Shown here piece by piece: positions 46,235 to 59,579 of a stretch of 64,000 nt of DNA. The stretch lies in assembly GCF_024713975.1 (NCBI RefSeq), contig NC_091114.1, positions 3,258,001-3,322,000 on the forward strand. Direction: 5' to 3'. This stretch comes from Paralichthys olivaceus (lineage: Eukaryota; Chordata; Actinopteri; Pleuronectiformes; Paralichthyidae). Position numbers and translations under genes: made by a program. Numbering within the stretch: the stretch's first letter is position 1; each line of letters opens with the position of its first letter. The notes under the pieces are model-generated. The model was not told the origin of the DNA. It saw nothing but the letters and a program-made list of their open reading frames with translations, and ran no database searches.

Positions 46235-47639
46235 CACACACACACATATGTCTACATTACATACAGACATAAAATATGTCAGAGGGGATTTTGGTACAAA
46301 CGACAGTGGAATATTTCCTGTTTTAATTTGATCACTTTATTAAACATGGCTTTTACATCTGAATATAGAGTGTGAACATTGTGTAGCTGTGAGTACAAGC
46401 AGCTACAGAGCTCACAGTGTACAGTAAATGATAGGGTTGACAGTGTTACACTAAAGCTGTGACTGTTACAAGTCTGTGCTATTGTCTTATGATAGTATTA
46501 GACTTTTCCTGCATGTGTGTGTGTTTCCTGGAGGAGTCGTCCTTCCTCTTCCTGCTGCCGTGACCGCTCTGCTGCAGCCTGTAGGTCTTTACCAGCAAGT
46601 TAGCTGAAGTCGCAGAGTAACATTTAATTTCTCATATTCTAATACTTGAGCATATTCATGTCATGGTTCTAATGTTTACTGTCAGTTGCAGCAGTGAGAG
46701 AACAGTGTTTTTGTGTATTCTTGTGTTTCATGTTCAAAAAGTTTCTCTAACACCAGCAGCAGTAAGAGCAGGAGTAGTTACCAGAGGGATCCAGCAGAGA
46801 CAGCATAGAGCTTTTGAGTAACGTTAAGAGAAACCTCGCTTCTTCCCTTCAGTCATATCAGGCACGTGCACAGACATTTTTGGGGGCAGGTGCTCAAGCC
46901 AAAGAAAAGGGCACCCATCGCCAAATTACTCATAAAATGAAGAAAAAACACAGTAGGATATATTTAACTTTCACACAATCAACACAGTCTAATCAAATAA
47001 TATGACTCAAATGATCAAATTGAATAAATATATGAATAACAGGCAAAAGATAATCATACTTAAAACTTATCAAAACTCTGCTCTGAATAAATGAAATAAA
47101 AATAAAGCATCCAATATATTCTATAAAATACAACTATTTACAAAGGAGGTGAAGGGAGCAGGATCGTTCAGCTACTATTTACCAGTGTGTTAGGTGAATG
47201 TGTATATGTGCTCAGGAAACTATTTGTAATACGGTATGTTCGTGTAGCGTGAAGTAATGACGTTAATTACCTGACGACGATTTAGCTAACATTAGCCACA
47301 TTCATCTCCTGCAATGCTAACTGTGCGTCGTCTGTGGAATAGTAGTACTTTGTGGCTGTGGAAAAACTATGTGACTAGTGTTGTTGCAAGTAGACTATTC
47401 CATATTTATGTTGGCTGAAATATTTGTGTTACTGACTGAGTGTGATGTTCTAAATTGTGAGTTGCAATATATTATCAGTAAATTAGAAGTAAGCCGAGTT
47501 AGAGAATATTTTGTGAAATGCTGTATTTGTTAATCTTACATGCTTATGTTTACTTTATTACTGGTATCCAAAGTTGTTTAATGAATGCAAGTGCTAGGTG
47601 ACAGAATAGACATGTTAAATACTACATAGTGATTAGTGA
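46235..47639. other. module-specific insertion or replacement between U7 and U8
   Basis: About 1.4 kb not found in the other modules, placed after ACACACACACATATG where the others continue with a TA microsatellite. It contains CACGTGCACAGACATTTTTG, a phrase I associate with fish transposable elements. No coding frame is supported. Confidence 0.5.
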
Positions 47640-47897
47640 GGGATTTGGAACACAGCCATAGACTCACAGATGAACTGATTAGATTTCACTTGGTGGTGGT
47701 GAACTTATAAAACATGTTTTGGCCTCTTGAACACGATATTTCAAGTCTGTCTGTCGATCATTTCCTCACATTCTGAGCAGTTGTCACCTGAAGAAGTTGA
47801 AGATGAACAGATTAGACTTCAGAGGTCAAAGGTCAGGGTGACCTCATGTGAGTCCAGAGAAGAAATGTGTTTTGACTCAAAGATGTGTTTGAATTAA
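47640..47897 (+). repeat. second copy of the array left-edge block
   Basis: Matches 14019-14280 from GGGATTTGGAACACAGCC onward. It occurs only here and at the array start. Confidence 0.75.
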
Positions 47898-48092
47898 AGA
47901 TCCAGGTACTTCTTCACAAAGCTAGTACCACTGGAAACTTGTGTTTTGTTTCTCTCCTCGTTGTTGAAGCTGCAGGACTCCTCTGGACCTGAATGACCCT
48001 GCTGTGAAAGTAACCATGAGGGACATGAGTGAATACAAAGAACTCCTGCCAGAGAGGTTTTACAATGCAAAGCAGCCAGAACAACATAAAGA
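47898..48092 (+). pseudogene. decayed exon 4 of a long lectin gene, relic 4
   Basis: Same deletions as the other relics; its AATACAAAGAACTCC wording matches relic 1. Confidence 0.75.
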
Positions 48093-48570
48093 AGTGTTGT
48101 CATGTTGACTCCTTTGCATTATTTTCAGGAAGTGGAATAATTCTTCCAGGCAGTGCTGCTGTAGAGCTGCTGTTTGTGGGTGAGATCAGGAAACACACAA
48201 CATGCTGGGGCTGAGTTGGTGCTCGGGCCTAGAAGGACTGGATCTGAGACATGTGGTGCAAATGGTGTCTCCATGAACACATCCATGTTGTAAAGATGAA
48301 CACTGGATACCTGAAAGCAGGCAAAGAGAAAGAGGAGAGAGAGAGACCAGGAACTATTGTCAGACTGGTTGTTGTAATGAAAATAATTTATAGATGATAG
48401 CAGTATAATAATAATAATACGCATCATGATCATTTCTTTCTCTTCTCTTTTCATCCTTATTTTCATGTGATCTACATATTGGATGGAATTAGAGGGGATC
48501 ACAACATTAATAGATAAACATTTCAAACATCCCTGTCACAGAGGTATCATTGGATCCACAGTGTGAGCAA

Positions 48571-48958
48571 AGATAAGATAAGATACGATAAGAAAGACTT
48601 TATTCATCCCACACTGGGGAAATTTCAACATTACAGCAGCAGAAGGGCATTAAGGTAGAGAAAAATAAGAATAAAAAAAAATATATAGATATAGATTAAA
48701 AGAAAAATGTAAACACTATACAAAGACACCAGAAATGCACAGTGATATTGCACATGGGAAGTGGAAAATATACATTGGATGTAACAATTCAAAAAGTATT
48801 ACACACACACCTAAAGACTGAATATGAATATTGTACATGAGATAATATATATGTAGGAGGTAGATTCAGAAAACTGAGAGGAATAATTATTAAACTGTTT
48901 TTACGTGTTTGTTGAAAAGTCTTATGGCTGTTGGGATGAAGGACCTTCGAAACCTCAA
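48571..48958 (-). mobile_element. reversed LINE 3' fragment in the U8 promoter
   Basis: Same site as in U1. U8 also lacks the 241-bp repeat, as U1 and U2 do. Confidence 0.7.
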
Positions 48959-49228
48959 CACAAACAAACATTCATTCACTCACCACCTGCACAGGGGTGG
49001 AGGCAGAGACTAGTGTTGTTCCCATATGATCAGAACTATCTGCATAGTGAGAGGCCATGCCATTTTGCATCTTTGCCTTTTTGCATAAAGCATGCAACAG
49101 AACACTGACTGTTCTACTGTCAGTAGAAGAGGAGGAGCTGGTGTTACATTTCCCTAAATCTACATGAGAACTGGTTAAGTTTACTGTTGGTGATGAACAC
49201 TGGCACAAACAGTCCACAGAGCAGCAGC

Positions 49229-50226
49229 ATGATGGAAGGGATCTTCTTCGGTGTCTTGTGTCTCTCAGGTCAGTGAATTTCACTCTTTGTATGATGTCTA
49301 ACAGAAGATCTGAATATAGAGATTCATTTGAGTCTTCATACATAACACAAATAACTGGTTTCATCCTCAGGGTGCCTCACCTTCTCCACATGCCTCCTCC
49401 ATCAGTACCACTTTGTGTCTGAAGCAATGACTTGGACTGAAGCTCAGAGCTACTGCAGAGGGAGGTACACAGACCTGGCCACCATTGAAAACACTGAAGA
49501 AATGAAGAAACTTAAAGACACAGTTTCTGCTGCTGGTTACAGCTCTAAGGTTTGGATTGGCCTGTACAGTCAGATTGACTGGAAGTGGTCAGATGGGTTC
49601 ACAGGGAGTGGAGGTGAATATAGGAACTGGCACGGGTCTAACCCAGACTTTCATAAAGCCACGGAGCTCTGTGTGACCATGTGGAAAGATGGAAGATGGT
49701 CTGATTATCAATGCCAAAGAGAGACTGCATTTGTCTGCTACAAAGGTAATGATGTGTTTTATATTGATCTTTACTATACAACATAATGTCTAAAAATAAT
49801 TTTGAAAACATTGTGATCTCAACAATCCCTCTTTTGTTCTCTAACTTAACTGCAGGAACATTAGAGGAGTCTGACTTTGTGGTAGTGAATACAACAAAGA
49901 CTTGGACTGAGGCTCAGAGGCACTGCAGAGAACACTACACAGATCTGGTCACTGTGAGGAACAAAGCTGACAACGACAAGATACATAACTTGATGCGACA
50001 AGAAAAACGGGCATGGATCGGTTTGTACAGAGATCCTCAGATCTACTGGTCTGACGGGAGTGGCTACTCATTCAGCTCCTGGTATCAGGGTCTAAACGAA
50101 CTTGGCTCGATGAAAGTCGTATGTGGTGTTGCAGATTTGCAGCAGGGAGGAAAATGGAGGTTATTTTCCTGTGAAGAAAGATTTCCATTTGTCTGCTACA
50201 GCGTGCGTGGATGGTGCTTCCTTTAG
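49229..50226 (+). CDS. U8: two-CTLD secreted lectin, short form
   Basis: Exons 49229-49268, 49371-49745 and 49856-50226; 261 aa (254 if spliced after 50202). CTLD1 has a Thr-to-Asn change (TIENTEE) that creates an N-x-E sequence, not a glycosylation site. Its sugar-motif loop is NPDFHKATEL, the only NPD in the array, with W-S-D following. CTLD2 shares LEESDF and patch RQEKRA with U6 and has a unique LNE loop and RLFSC. The opening GGEYRNW is otherwise found only in U7 and U10. Confidence 0.88.
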
Positions 50227-51234
50227 TGAAAGAGAGAGAATACATCCTTTCATTAGATTTACAGTTATTGTGTCATTAGAGATTCTTATAACATGAATGC
50301 ATTCATGAATATTTGGATGGTGTTTGTTCTGTCTATTGTTTCTTTACAGTGAGAGAAACTAGAAATGTTTTGTGATGTACTTGAATGTTATCACTTCATT
50401 AATCTGCTCTGTGATGTTTCTTCAAGACAAACTGACACTTTGGAACATTTTTACTTTGTCTGGTTTCAGACTCCTTCACTAATTCTCCTTGTGAATGAGA
50501 TTTCAGCTCTTAGCTCTCAGCTCGCTCACCACACAACTTGTGTGTGTGAGTATTTGTCTTCACCACTGATCCAGTTCAGCTGCATGTTTGATGCTGGGAT
50601 TGATATAATCATCATATAATCTGAGATTTCAGTTTAAACCCAAAGCTAAAAAACAAGCAAAACCCATGGGATGTTCATTTTCTTGATTTAAACGAAAAAA
50701 ACAGAAGAAGTGAAGTCATCTTTCAGCTTTTGTTAAAATCAAAATTAAACAAACTCTTTTTCAAATGACCTGGTTTTGGTTTCATGCAAACCCCTGTTTT
50801 ATAGAAAATAGATTGGTAAGATTGAGTAGATGTAAAAAAATGTCAATGAATTATGCATCAATAAATCTGTGTATATGCAACATAAATAAATGGCTTATGT
50901 GTTCTTTTATTTTCTTTTTGACCTAAAATACCTTGAGCAGCACACAAGTAGCTTCATTCAGCATATGTATTGAAATAGTGACCAGCAGAGGTCGCTACAT
51001 AAAGAAGTGTTGTCACGTTGACTCCTTTGCATTATTTTTAGGAAGTGGAATAATTCTTCCAGGAAGTGCTGCTGTAGAGCTGCTGTTTGTGGGTGAGATC
51101 AGGAAACACACAACATGCTGGGGCTGAGTTGGTGCTCGGGCCTAGAAGGACTGGATCTGAGACATGTGCTGCAAATGGTGTCTCCATGAACACATCCATG
51201 TTGTAAAGATGAACACTGGATACCTGAAAGCAGG
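50227..51234 (+). other. U8 3' region and pre-gene block
   Basis: Short-form terminal exon after the acceptor at about 50349. This 3' region is the most diverged of the seven (50690-50760). Pre-gene block at about 51004. Confidence 0.6.
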
Positions 51235-51475
51235 CTTAAATATTCAGTATGGTTACAGCCTGAGGATAGTGACTTCATTCACTTTTATTTGTTTAGCACC
51301 AGATCCTGAAATAGATTTTCTCAAGGCACTTTACATGGTAAAGTTGAGACCTTGTAAAATGATAGAGAAACCCAACAGTTCCCACAACGAGCAGCACTGA
51401 CGACTGTGTAGAGAAAAAAAACTCTCTTCTACTAGAAGTAAAAAACCTCAAGAACCAGATTCAATGTGAGCGTCC
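51235..51475 (+). repeat. 241-bp dispersed repeat insert, copy 8
   Basis: AGATCCTGAAATAG variant. Confidence 0.7.
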
Positions 51476-51629
51476 AAAGAGAAAGAGGAGAGAGAGAGAC
51501 CAGGAACTATTGTCAGACTGGTTGTCATGAAAATCATTTATAGATGATAGCAGTATAATAATAATAATAATACTCATCATCATCATTTCTTTCTCTTCTC
51601 TTTTCATCCTTATTTCCATGTGATCTACA

Positions 51630-53445
51630 TGTGAGGGCTGACATGCAGAAGAAGAACACTGCCCTCTGCAGGTAAGGTTAGATGGAGTCTTCCTGCCTTT
51701 ATAAGGACAGGTGTGGGCAATCAGTGTCTCTTTGCCTGAATCCTGGTAGATGTTGGGGGGGGACTGCTTGGTGTGTGCAGGTAAGGGAGATCTGGGGAGA
51801 AACACTGCTTGTATGGTTTGAGTTGAAATCTAATGAGGTTTCTTGTATATCTAGTTGTAGTAAAGCTGTGTCCTGATGGATCCTGACTGATCATCTGCTG
51901 TGTAGCCCCGTGGTGAAGAGGTAGGCCATAGATAACAGCCTTTGTTTGGTTAACAGTAGGCATATCGCTGATAACATAATAATGGAATCCTTTAGGAAAC
52001 TCAGCCCTTGTCTCCCACTCATTTGAGCCAGAGTAGTCTGCTGACCATCCTTCCTAGTGTCTCCTTTAATCAGGGCCCCAGAGTGAGCAAGGTATTCTAA
52101 ACAGGTGTGGTCCTGTAGGTATTTTTGCCAGTGGATACAAATTATGTTGACCATGTTTTCCCTCATTGCAGACTAAGTGCCAGACTGCTGCTTTGCCTGC
52201 AGTTCACCTATATCGTCGGGCTAACTTGATCTATGTTGAACTGGGCTTAATCTTAGTTCTTGTGTGAATAGTCTATGATTTGTATATTGTTCCACAACTA
52301 ACTGCTATACATAAAACATGTATAAAAAGATGGCGCCGTACTAACGGCTGCCTGGCATAGCAGCTCCTGGTATTACTGTCAGTTTTGTGTGTTTTTATTA
52401 CCCTTGCTGTTTGTTTTTATATTTATTTTTGCACTGCTCTGTGCATCTTGGTACCGATCAATGACGAAATGCTTTTGCAACTGATTGGACACTTTTTATA
52501 AATTTTAACCGCACTCCGGTCTCTTCGGATCACTGGGAGCATGCCTGCAACACACGCCGGCATTGTTTACAGGTGGTGTCACCCCAGGCACGTCACCGTT
52601 AAACAGCGTGTCTGCAGCCTGGACATCGAGCTCGTCGCCGTCGGACTTCGTCCATATTATTTGCTGAGGGAGTTTACCAGTGTTTTCGCCATCACTGTTT
52701 ATATTCCTCCATCGGGGAACGCAGAAGCAGCGTGTGACGTCATCCACACTGTGACTGCAGGATTACAGAGACAACAACCCGGGGCCTTCATCGTCATCAC
52801 AGGTGACTTTAACCATGCTTCCCTCTCATCCACACTCCCAACATTCTTCCAGTTTGTCAAATGTTCCACCTGTGAAAATAAGACTTTGGACCTGCTGTAT
52901 GCAAATGTTAAGGATGCATACAGCCCCACTGCCCTGCCACCACTGGGCAGGTCAGACCACAACCTAGTCCTGCTCTCACCATCATACAAGCCTGTGGTTC
53001 AGCGGCACCCAGTCAAAGTGAGGACAGTGAGGAAATGGTCTCCTGAGGCCATGGAATCACTGCGTGGAGCGCTGGAGGCCACACACTGGGATGCTCTGTA
53101 TGAGCCACATGGTGAGGACATTGATGGCCTGACTGACTGTGTCTCTGAGTACATTGGGTTCTGCATAGACAACACCATCCCCACTAAAGAGGTCCGCTGT
53201 CTGGGCCTGAGCCGGCTTTACTTCCTGAGGAGACTCGGGTCCTTCAATGTCTGCAACAAGATGCTGCAGATGTTCTATCAGTCTGTTGTGGTGAGCACCA
53301 TCTTCTTTGCTGTGGTGTCCTGGGGTGTGGGCATCAAGACAAAGGATGCCAACAGACTGAACAAAATCAGCAGGAAAGCTGAGTCTGTGGTTGGCTATAT
53401 AGTCCTTTCATTTGTATTGAATACTGTGTCTGGCCACGTATTGGA
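51630..53445. mobile_element. TG...CA element interrupted by a LINE (U8-U9 spacer)
   Basis: Third composite copy, closest to the one at 21020. Confidence 0.65.
52328..53396 (+). mobile_element. internally deleted LINE, copy 3 (longest open frame)
   Basis: Open frame 52541-53524 (327 codons, running out of the element). Endonuclease motifs GDFN and GRSDHN are intact. The same internal deletion as in copy 1 joins the TKEVRC segment to the C-terminal RT remnant, so both copies descend from one deleted element rather than separate insertions. Confidence 0.8.
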
Positions 53446-53809
53446 TGGAATTAGAGGGGATCACAACATTAATAAACATTTCAAACATCCCTGTCACAGA
53501 GGTATCATTGGATCCACGGTGTGAGCAACACAGACATTCATTCCCTCACCACCTGCACAGGGGTGGAGGCAGAGAGCAGTGTTGGTCCCATATGATCAGA
53601 ACTATCTGCATAGTGAAATGAGATAAATGAGAAAAAATTTGTTTTCTGCATCTTTGCCTTTTTGCATAAAGCATGCAACAGAACACTGACTGTTCTACTG
53701 TCAGTAGAAGAGGAGGAGCTGGTGTTACATTTCCCTAAATCTACACGATAACTGATTAAGTTTACTGTTGGTGATGAACACTGGCACAAACAGTCCACAG
53801 AGCAGCAGC
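53446..53809 (+). promoter_or_regulatory. U9 promoter region, LINE-free type
   Basis: Short leader derived from the LINE-free type; shares the CTACACGATAACTG change with U5. Confidence 0.5.
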
Positions 53810-54808
53810 ATGATGGAAGGGATCTTCTTTGGTGTCTTGTGTCTCTCAGGTCAGTGAATTTCACTCTTTGTATGATGTCTAACAGGAAATCTGAATATAG
53901 AGATTCATTTGAGTCTCCATACATAACACAAATAACTGGTTTCATCCTCAGGGTGCCTCACCTTCTCCACATGCCTCCTCCATCAGTACCACTTTGTGTC
54001 TGAAGCAACGACTTGGACTGAAGCTCAGTGCTATTGCAGAGGGAGGTACACAGACCTGGCCACCATTGAAACCACTGAAGAAATGAAGAAACTTAAAGAC
54101 ACAGTTTCTGCTGCTGGTTACAGCTCTAAGGTTTGGATTGGCCTGTACAGTCAGATTGACTGGAAGTGGTCAGATGGGTTCACAGGGAGTGGAGCTGAAT
54201 ATAGGAACTGGGAACGGTCTGAGCCAAACAATCATGCAGCCAAGGAGCTCTGTGTGGGCATGTGGAAACATGGACGATGGTTTGATGATAAATGCCATAG
54301 ACAGACTGCATTTGTCTGCTACAAAGGTAATGCTGTGTTTTATATTGATCTTTACTATACAACATAATGTCTAAAATATAATTTTGAAAACATTGTGATC
54401 TCAACAATCCCTCTTTTGTTCTCTAACTTAACTGCAGGAACATTAGAGGATTCTGACTTTGTGGTAGTGAATACAACAAAGAATTGGACTGAGGCTCAGA
54501 GGCACTGCAGAGAACACTACACAGATCTGGTCACTGTGAGGAACAAAGCTGACAACGACAAGATACAGAACTTGATGCAACATGAAGAACAGGTGTGGAT
54601 CGGTTTGTACAGAGATCCTCAGATCTACTGGTCTGACGGGAGTGGCTACTCATTCAGCTCCTGGTATCAGGGTCTAAACAAACTTGGCTCGATGAAAGTC
54701 ATATGTGGTGTTGCAGATTTGCAGCAGGGAGGAAAATGGAGGTTATTGTCCTGTGAAGAAAGATTTCCATTTGTCTGCTACAGCGTGCGTGGATGGTGCT
54801 TCCTTTAG
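53810..54808 (+). CDS. U9: two-CTLD secreted lectin, short form, with canonical EPN motif
   Basis: Exons 53810-53849, 53952-54326 and 54438-54808; 261 aa (254 if spliced after 54784). It is the only copy with a true EPN (ERSEPNNHAAKEL) at 104-106, the triplet linked to mannose-type specificity, followed by WFDDKC. It also has the extra Cys40 (EAQCYC) and a Met-to-Thr change before it (SEATTW). CTLD2 has patch QHEEQV, an LNK loop and VICGV. Promoter is the L-like, LINE-free type. Confidence 0.88.
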
Positions 54809-55828
54809 TGAAAGAGAGAGAATACATCCTTTCATTAGATTTATAGTTATTGTGTCATTAGAGATTCTTATAACATGAATGCATTCATGAATATTTGGAT
54901 GGTGTTTGTTCTGTCTATTGTTTCTTTACAGTGAGAGAAACTAGAAATGTTTTGTGATGTACTTGAATGTTATCACTTCATTAATCTGCTCTGTGATGTT
55001 TCTTCAAGACAAACTGACACTTTGGAGCATTTTTACTTTGTCTGGTTTCAGACTCCTTCACTAATTCTCCTTGTGAATGAGATTTCAGCTCTTAGCTCTC
55101 AGCTCGCTCACCACACAACTTGTGTGTGTGAGTATTTGTCTTCACCACTGATCCAGTTCAGCTGCATGTTTGATGCTGGGATTGATATAATCATCATATA
55201 ATCTGAGATTTCAGTTTAAACCCAAAGCTAAAAAAACAAGCAAAACCCATGGGATGTTCATTTCCTTGTTTTAAATGAAAAAACAAAAACAGAGAGAAGT
55301 CATCTTTCAGTTTTTGTTGTCAGAAAAAAAAACAAAATTAAAAAAACAATTTTAAAAATGGCCTGGTTTTGGTTTCATGCAAACCCCTGTTTTATAGAAA
55401 ATAGATTGGTAAGATTGAGTAGATGTAAAAAAATGTAAATGAATTATGCATCAATAAATCTGTGTATATGCAACATAAATAAATGGCTTATGTGTTTTTT
55501 TAATTTTCTTTCTGACCTAAAATACCTTGAGCAGCACACAAGTAGCTTCATTCAGCATATGTATTGAAATAGGGACCAGCAGAGGTCGCTACATATAGAA
55601 GTGTTGTCATGTTGACTCCTTTGCATTATTTTCAGGAAGTGGAATAATTCTTCCAGGCAGTGCTGCTGTAGAGCTGCTGTTTGTGGGTGAGATCAGGAAA
55701 CACACAACATGCTGGGGCTGAGTTGGTGCTCGGGCCTAGAAGGACTGGATCTGAGACATGTGGTGCAAATGGTGTCTCCATGAACACATCCATGTTGTAA
55801 AGATGAACACTGGATACCTGAAAGCAGG
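54809..55828 (+). other. U9 3' region and pre-gene block
   Basis: Short-form terminal exon after the acceptor at about 54931; pre-gene block at about 55600. Confidence 0.6.
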
Positions 55829-56069
55829 CTTAAATATTCAGTATGGTTACAGCCTGAGGATAGTGACTTCATTCACTTTTATTTGTTTAGCACCAGATCA
55901 TAGAATAGATTTTCTCAAGGCACTTTACATGGTAAAGTTGAGACCTTGTAAAATGATAGAGAAACCCAACAGTTCCCACAACGAGCAGCACTGACGACTG
56001 TGTAGAGAAAAAAAACTCTCTTCTACTAGAAGTAAAAAACCTCAAGAACCAGATTCAATGTGAGCGTCC
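55829..56069 (+). repeat. 241-bp dispersed repeat insert, copy 9
   Basis: AGATCATAGAATAG variant. Confidence 0.7.
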
Positions 56070-56599
56070 AAAGAGAAAGAGGAGAGAGAGAGACCAGGAA
56101 CTATTGTCAGACTGGTTGTAATGAAAATAATTTATAGATGATAGCAGTATAATAATAATAATACTCATCATCATCATTTCTTTCTCTTCTCTTTTCATCC
56201 TTATTTTCATGTGATCTACATATTGGATGGAATTAGAGGGCATCACAACATTAATAGATAAACATTTCAAACATCCCTGTCACAGAGGTATCATTGGATC
56301 CACGGTGTGAGCAACACAAACAGACATTCATTCCCTCACCACCTGCACAGGGGTGGAGGCAGAGACCAGTGTGGGTCCCATATGATCAGAACTATCTGCA
56401 TAGTGAAATGAGATAAATGAGAAAAAATTTGTTTTCTGCATCTTTGCCTTTTTGCATAAAGAATGCAACAGAACACTGACTGTTCTACTGTCAGTAGAAG
56501 AGGAGGAGCTGGTGTTACATTTCCCTAAATCTACATGAGAACTGGTTAAGTTTACTGTTGGTGATGAACACTGGCACAAACAGTCCACAGAGCAGCAGC
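56070..56599 (+). promoter_or_regulatory. U10 promoter region, LINE-free type
   Basis: Shares AGAGGGCATCACAAC and GTGTGGGTCCC with U7 only, tying U10 to U7. Confidence 0.55.
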
Positions 56600-58785
56600 A
56601 TGATGGAAGGGATCTTCTTTGGTGTCTTGTGTCTCTCAGGTCAGTGAATTTCACTCTTTGTATGATGTCTAACAGGAAATGTGAATATAGGGATTCATTT
56701 GAGTCTTCATACATAACACAAATAACTGGTTTCATCCTCAGGGTGCCTCACCTTCTCCACATGCCTCCTCCATCAGTACCACTTTGTGTCTGAAGCAATG
56801 ACTTGGACTGAAGCTCAGAGCTACTGCAGAGGGAGGTACACAGACCTGGCCACCATTGAAACCACTGAAGAAATGAAGAAACTTAAAGACACAGTTTCTG
56901 CTGCTGGTTACAGCTCTAAGGTTTGGATTGGCCTGTACAGTCAGATTGACTGGAAGTGGTCAGATGAGTTCACAGGGAGTGGAGGTGAATATAGGAACTG
57001 GGACAAGTCTCATAATGAACCAGACTATCATGCAGCCAAGGAGCTCTGTGTGGGCATGTGGGACATTGGAAGATGGTCTGATTATCACTGCCATAGAGAG
57101 ACTGCATTTGTCTGCTACAAAGGTAATGATGTGTTTTATATTGATCTTTACTATACAACATAATGTCTAAAATATAATTTTGAAAACATTGTGATCTCAA
57201 CAATCCCTCTTTTGTTCTCTAACTTAACTGCAGGAACATTAGAGGATTCTGACTTTGTGGTAGTGAATACAAGAAAGAATTGGACTGAGGCTCAGAGGCA
57301 CTGCAGAGAACACTACACAGATCTGGTCACTGTGAGGAACCAAGCTGACAACGACAAGATACATAACTTGATGCGACATAAAGTCTGGGTGTGGATCGGT
57401 TTGTACAGAGATCCTCAGATTTACTGGTCTGATGGGAGTGGCTACTCATTCAGCTCCTGGTATCAGGGTGACATCGTACTTGACTCGATGAAAGTCGTAT
57501 GTGGTGTTGCAGATTTGCAGCAGGGAGGAAAATGGAGGTTATTGTCCTATGAAGAAAGATTTCCATTTGTCTGCTACAGCATCCCAAGTGAGAATCTTTT
57601 TTGTATTTCTAAGTTGCTTGTTTTTGTATTTGTAAGTTTTCTGACAGGCCTGATCAAGCTGTCTTGTAGGCAACATGCAGCCCAGAGACCAGACGCTCCG
57701 CCCTCTGTGTTTTAAATCAAAAGTCTGAGTTGTTCTATCACCACAGGAAGAACTGTAGGTTTCACTAAACTATACAACACATTACACCTGTGTTTTGTTT
57801 CTCTCCTCGTTCTTTGTCTGTAGCTGAAGTTGAGACGTTGGTGAAGGTGAGGGTGAAGCTGCAGGACTCCTCTGTGGACCTGAATGACCGTGCTGTGAGA
57901 GAACAGATTCTGAAAAAGGCAAGTCTCCAAAATCCACCCTGAGACATTAACTCATTCATGGACCCTGGACACATGTATTACAGAGTTTGACATCATCAAA
58001 TAACCATGAAGTAGATGAGTGAATGTAAAAAACTCAGCCACAGATGTTCCACAATGCAAAGCAGCCACAACAATGAAAGAAATAGAATCAAATGTTTGAC
58101 TGGTCATGACGAAAGTGTCACTTTGTGACCTGATGCTGTTTATGTGTCCAGAGCTGCAGGATTCAGACAAACCACAATTCTTCTATTATTATTATTATTC
58201 ATATTATTGGTATGGTTATTATTATTATATGAATTGTTGCTGCTATCACTAATAACATCTTTACATTCATAATTATCACTCTTATTGTTTTCATTATAAC
58301 AACTAGTCTGTCACAGCTGAAACCTGATGGTGCACGACCTGGTCTCTCTTTCGTCCTATCTCTCTCCCTGTTCTCTATCCCTCCTCTCCTCCTCCTATCT
58401 CTCTCTCTTCCCCTCTTTTCCTCCCTCCTCTCCTCCTCCTATCTCTCTCTGTTCTCTGCTGCTCACAGTGGGAACTGTTGGGTTTCTCTACAATGTTTAA
58501 GGTCTTGATCTTCTATGTAAAGTGCCTTGGGATAATGCATGTTATCATATACACGCTATATAAATCTAATTGAATTGACTAAATAAAAACATAACCCTTT
58601 GTCTTAGGGAGCAAAGGAATCTGTTTCACGTATTTAAATAGCTGCTATTTGTTTTCCAGCTCCAGGAAAGATTCAACGAGAAAGGACTGAGTGGCGTCAC
58701 CTTGGAGTGGAAAGAAAAGTCTGATGGGAAAGTTTTCCACAAGGAGGAAAAAGGTTCCGACAAGAAAAAAAAGACTGAGCTCTGA
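56600..58785 (+). CDS. U10: two-CTLD secreted lectin with basic tail, long form, missing one CTLD2 cysteine
   Basis: Exons 56600-56639, 56742-57122, 57234-57587, 57824-57918 and 58660-58785; 331 aa with an intact frame. CTLD1 is identical to U7 (EPD). In CTLD2 the third conserved cysteine (Cys246 in long-form numbering) is Tyr: RLLSYEERF, codon TAT. Its partner Cys230 remains, so the long-loop disulfide cannot form. A Gly-to-Asp change (DIVLDSM) is also private. Exon 4 acceptor is TCTGTAG and the intron 4 donor is GC at 57919. The gene may be expressed with an altered CTLD2 or be in early decay. Confidence 0.84.
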
Positions 58786-58982
58786 AATTTGAATTCAACT
58801 TTGAATGTATGCGCCAATGTTTCATGTCTGCACATATACACACCACTATCACTGTACGCAGTTAAACCATAGCAATGAATGCTGTTGCAGAAACATTAGC
58901 CTTTGTGTGCTTATATGCTTAAACTGTGCGTTATATCCAGCATAAAGAAATGTAATCATGTATGCACCCTTACTGGAATGAT

Positions 58983-59579
58983 TGTTTGTTGCACATTTAA
59001 CGTGTGGAAATGTAAGAATTTAAAAAATGCAGATAGACATCGCCGGAATCTAATGGAGTCTGGAGACAGGACCTTCGAAATCGAGTAAGGCCTGAAACAG
59101 AGGCCTCCAAACCTCCAAGATTTATAATGGTGTCAAAGTTGGACCAACAACCACCTCTTTAATACACCATTAGAATCGAGCCCTGACGTGACTGTAGGGG
59201 GAGACAAAGTCAACTTGGGAAAGTATGACACCATTCGGTTCGGGACGAATCAGAAGTTTTGAACCAGAAAGGAAGTGGAGAGATCCACCTCCTGATTGGT
59301 TGAATGGGCAACAGCAGAGACGAGGATGAGTGTATATATAAAGTATATATAGTAGAGTATATATATAAGCAGAAGGTTTGAAGCTCAGTCTTCAGTTGGC
59401 TTCTGGAGCCAGCTCTGGTTTACATCTTGTAAAAGAATAAACTCTACTGCATTGAACTCTGACCATCTCCAGTGAATTCTTTTGACCAATACTGAGACTC
59501 CAGTAAAAGCAAAGTATACGTGGTGAAAAGAAGTCTCGACTTCGTATCTGGCCCAGTGTTTGACTTTTTCTCTCCAACA
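58983..59579 (+). mobile_element. solo-LTR-like element downstream of U10
   Basis: Same element as behind U3, U5 and U7, with a short deletion near its 5' end (GCACATTTAACG). Confidence 0.6.
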
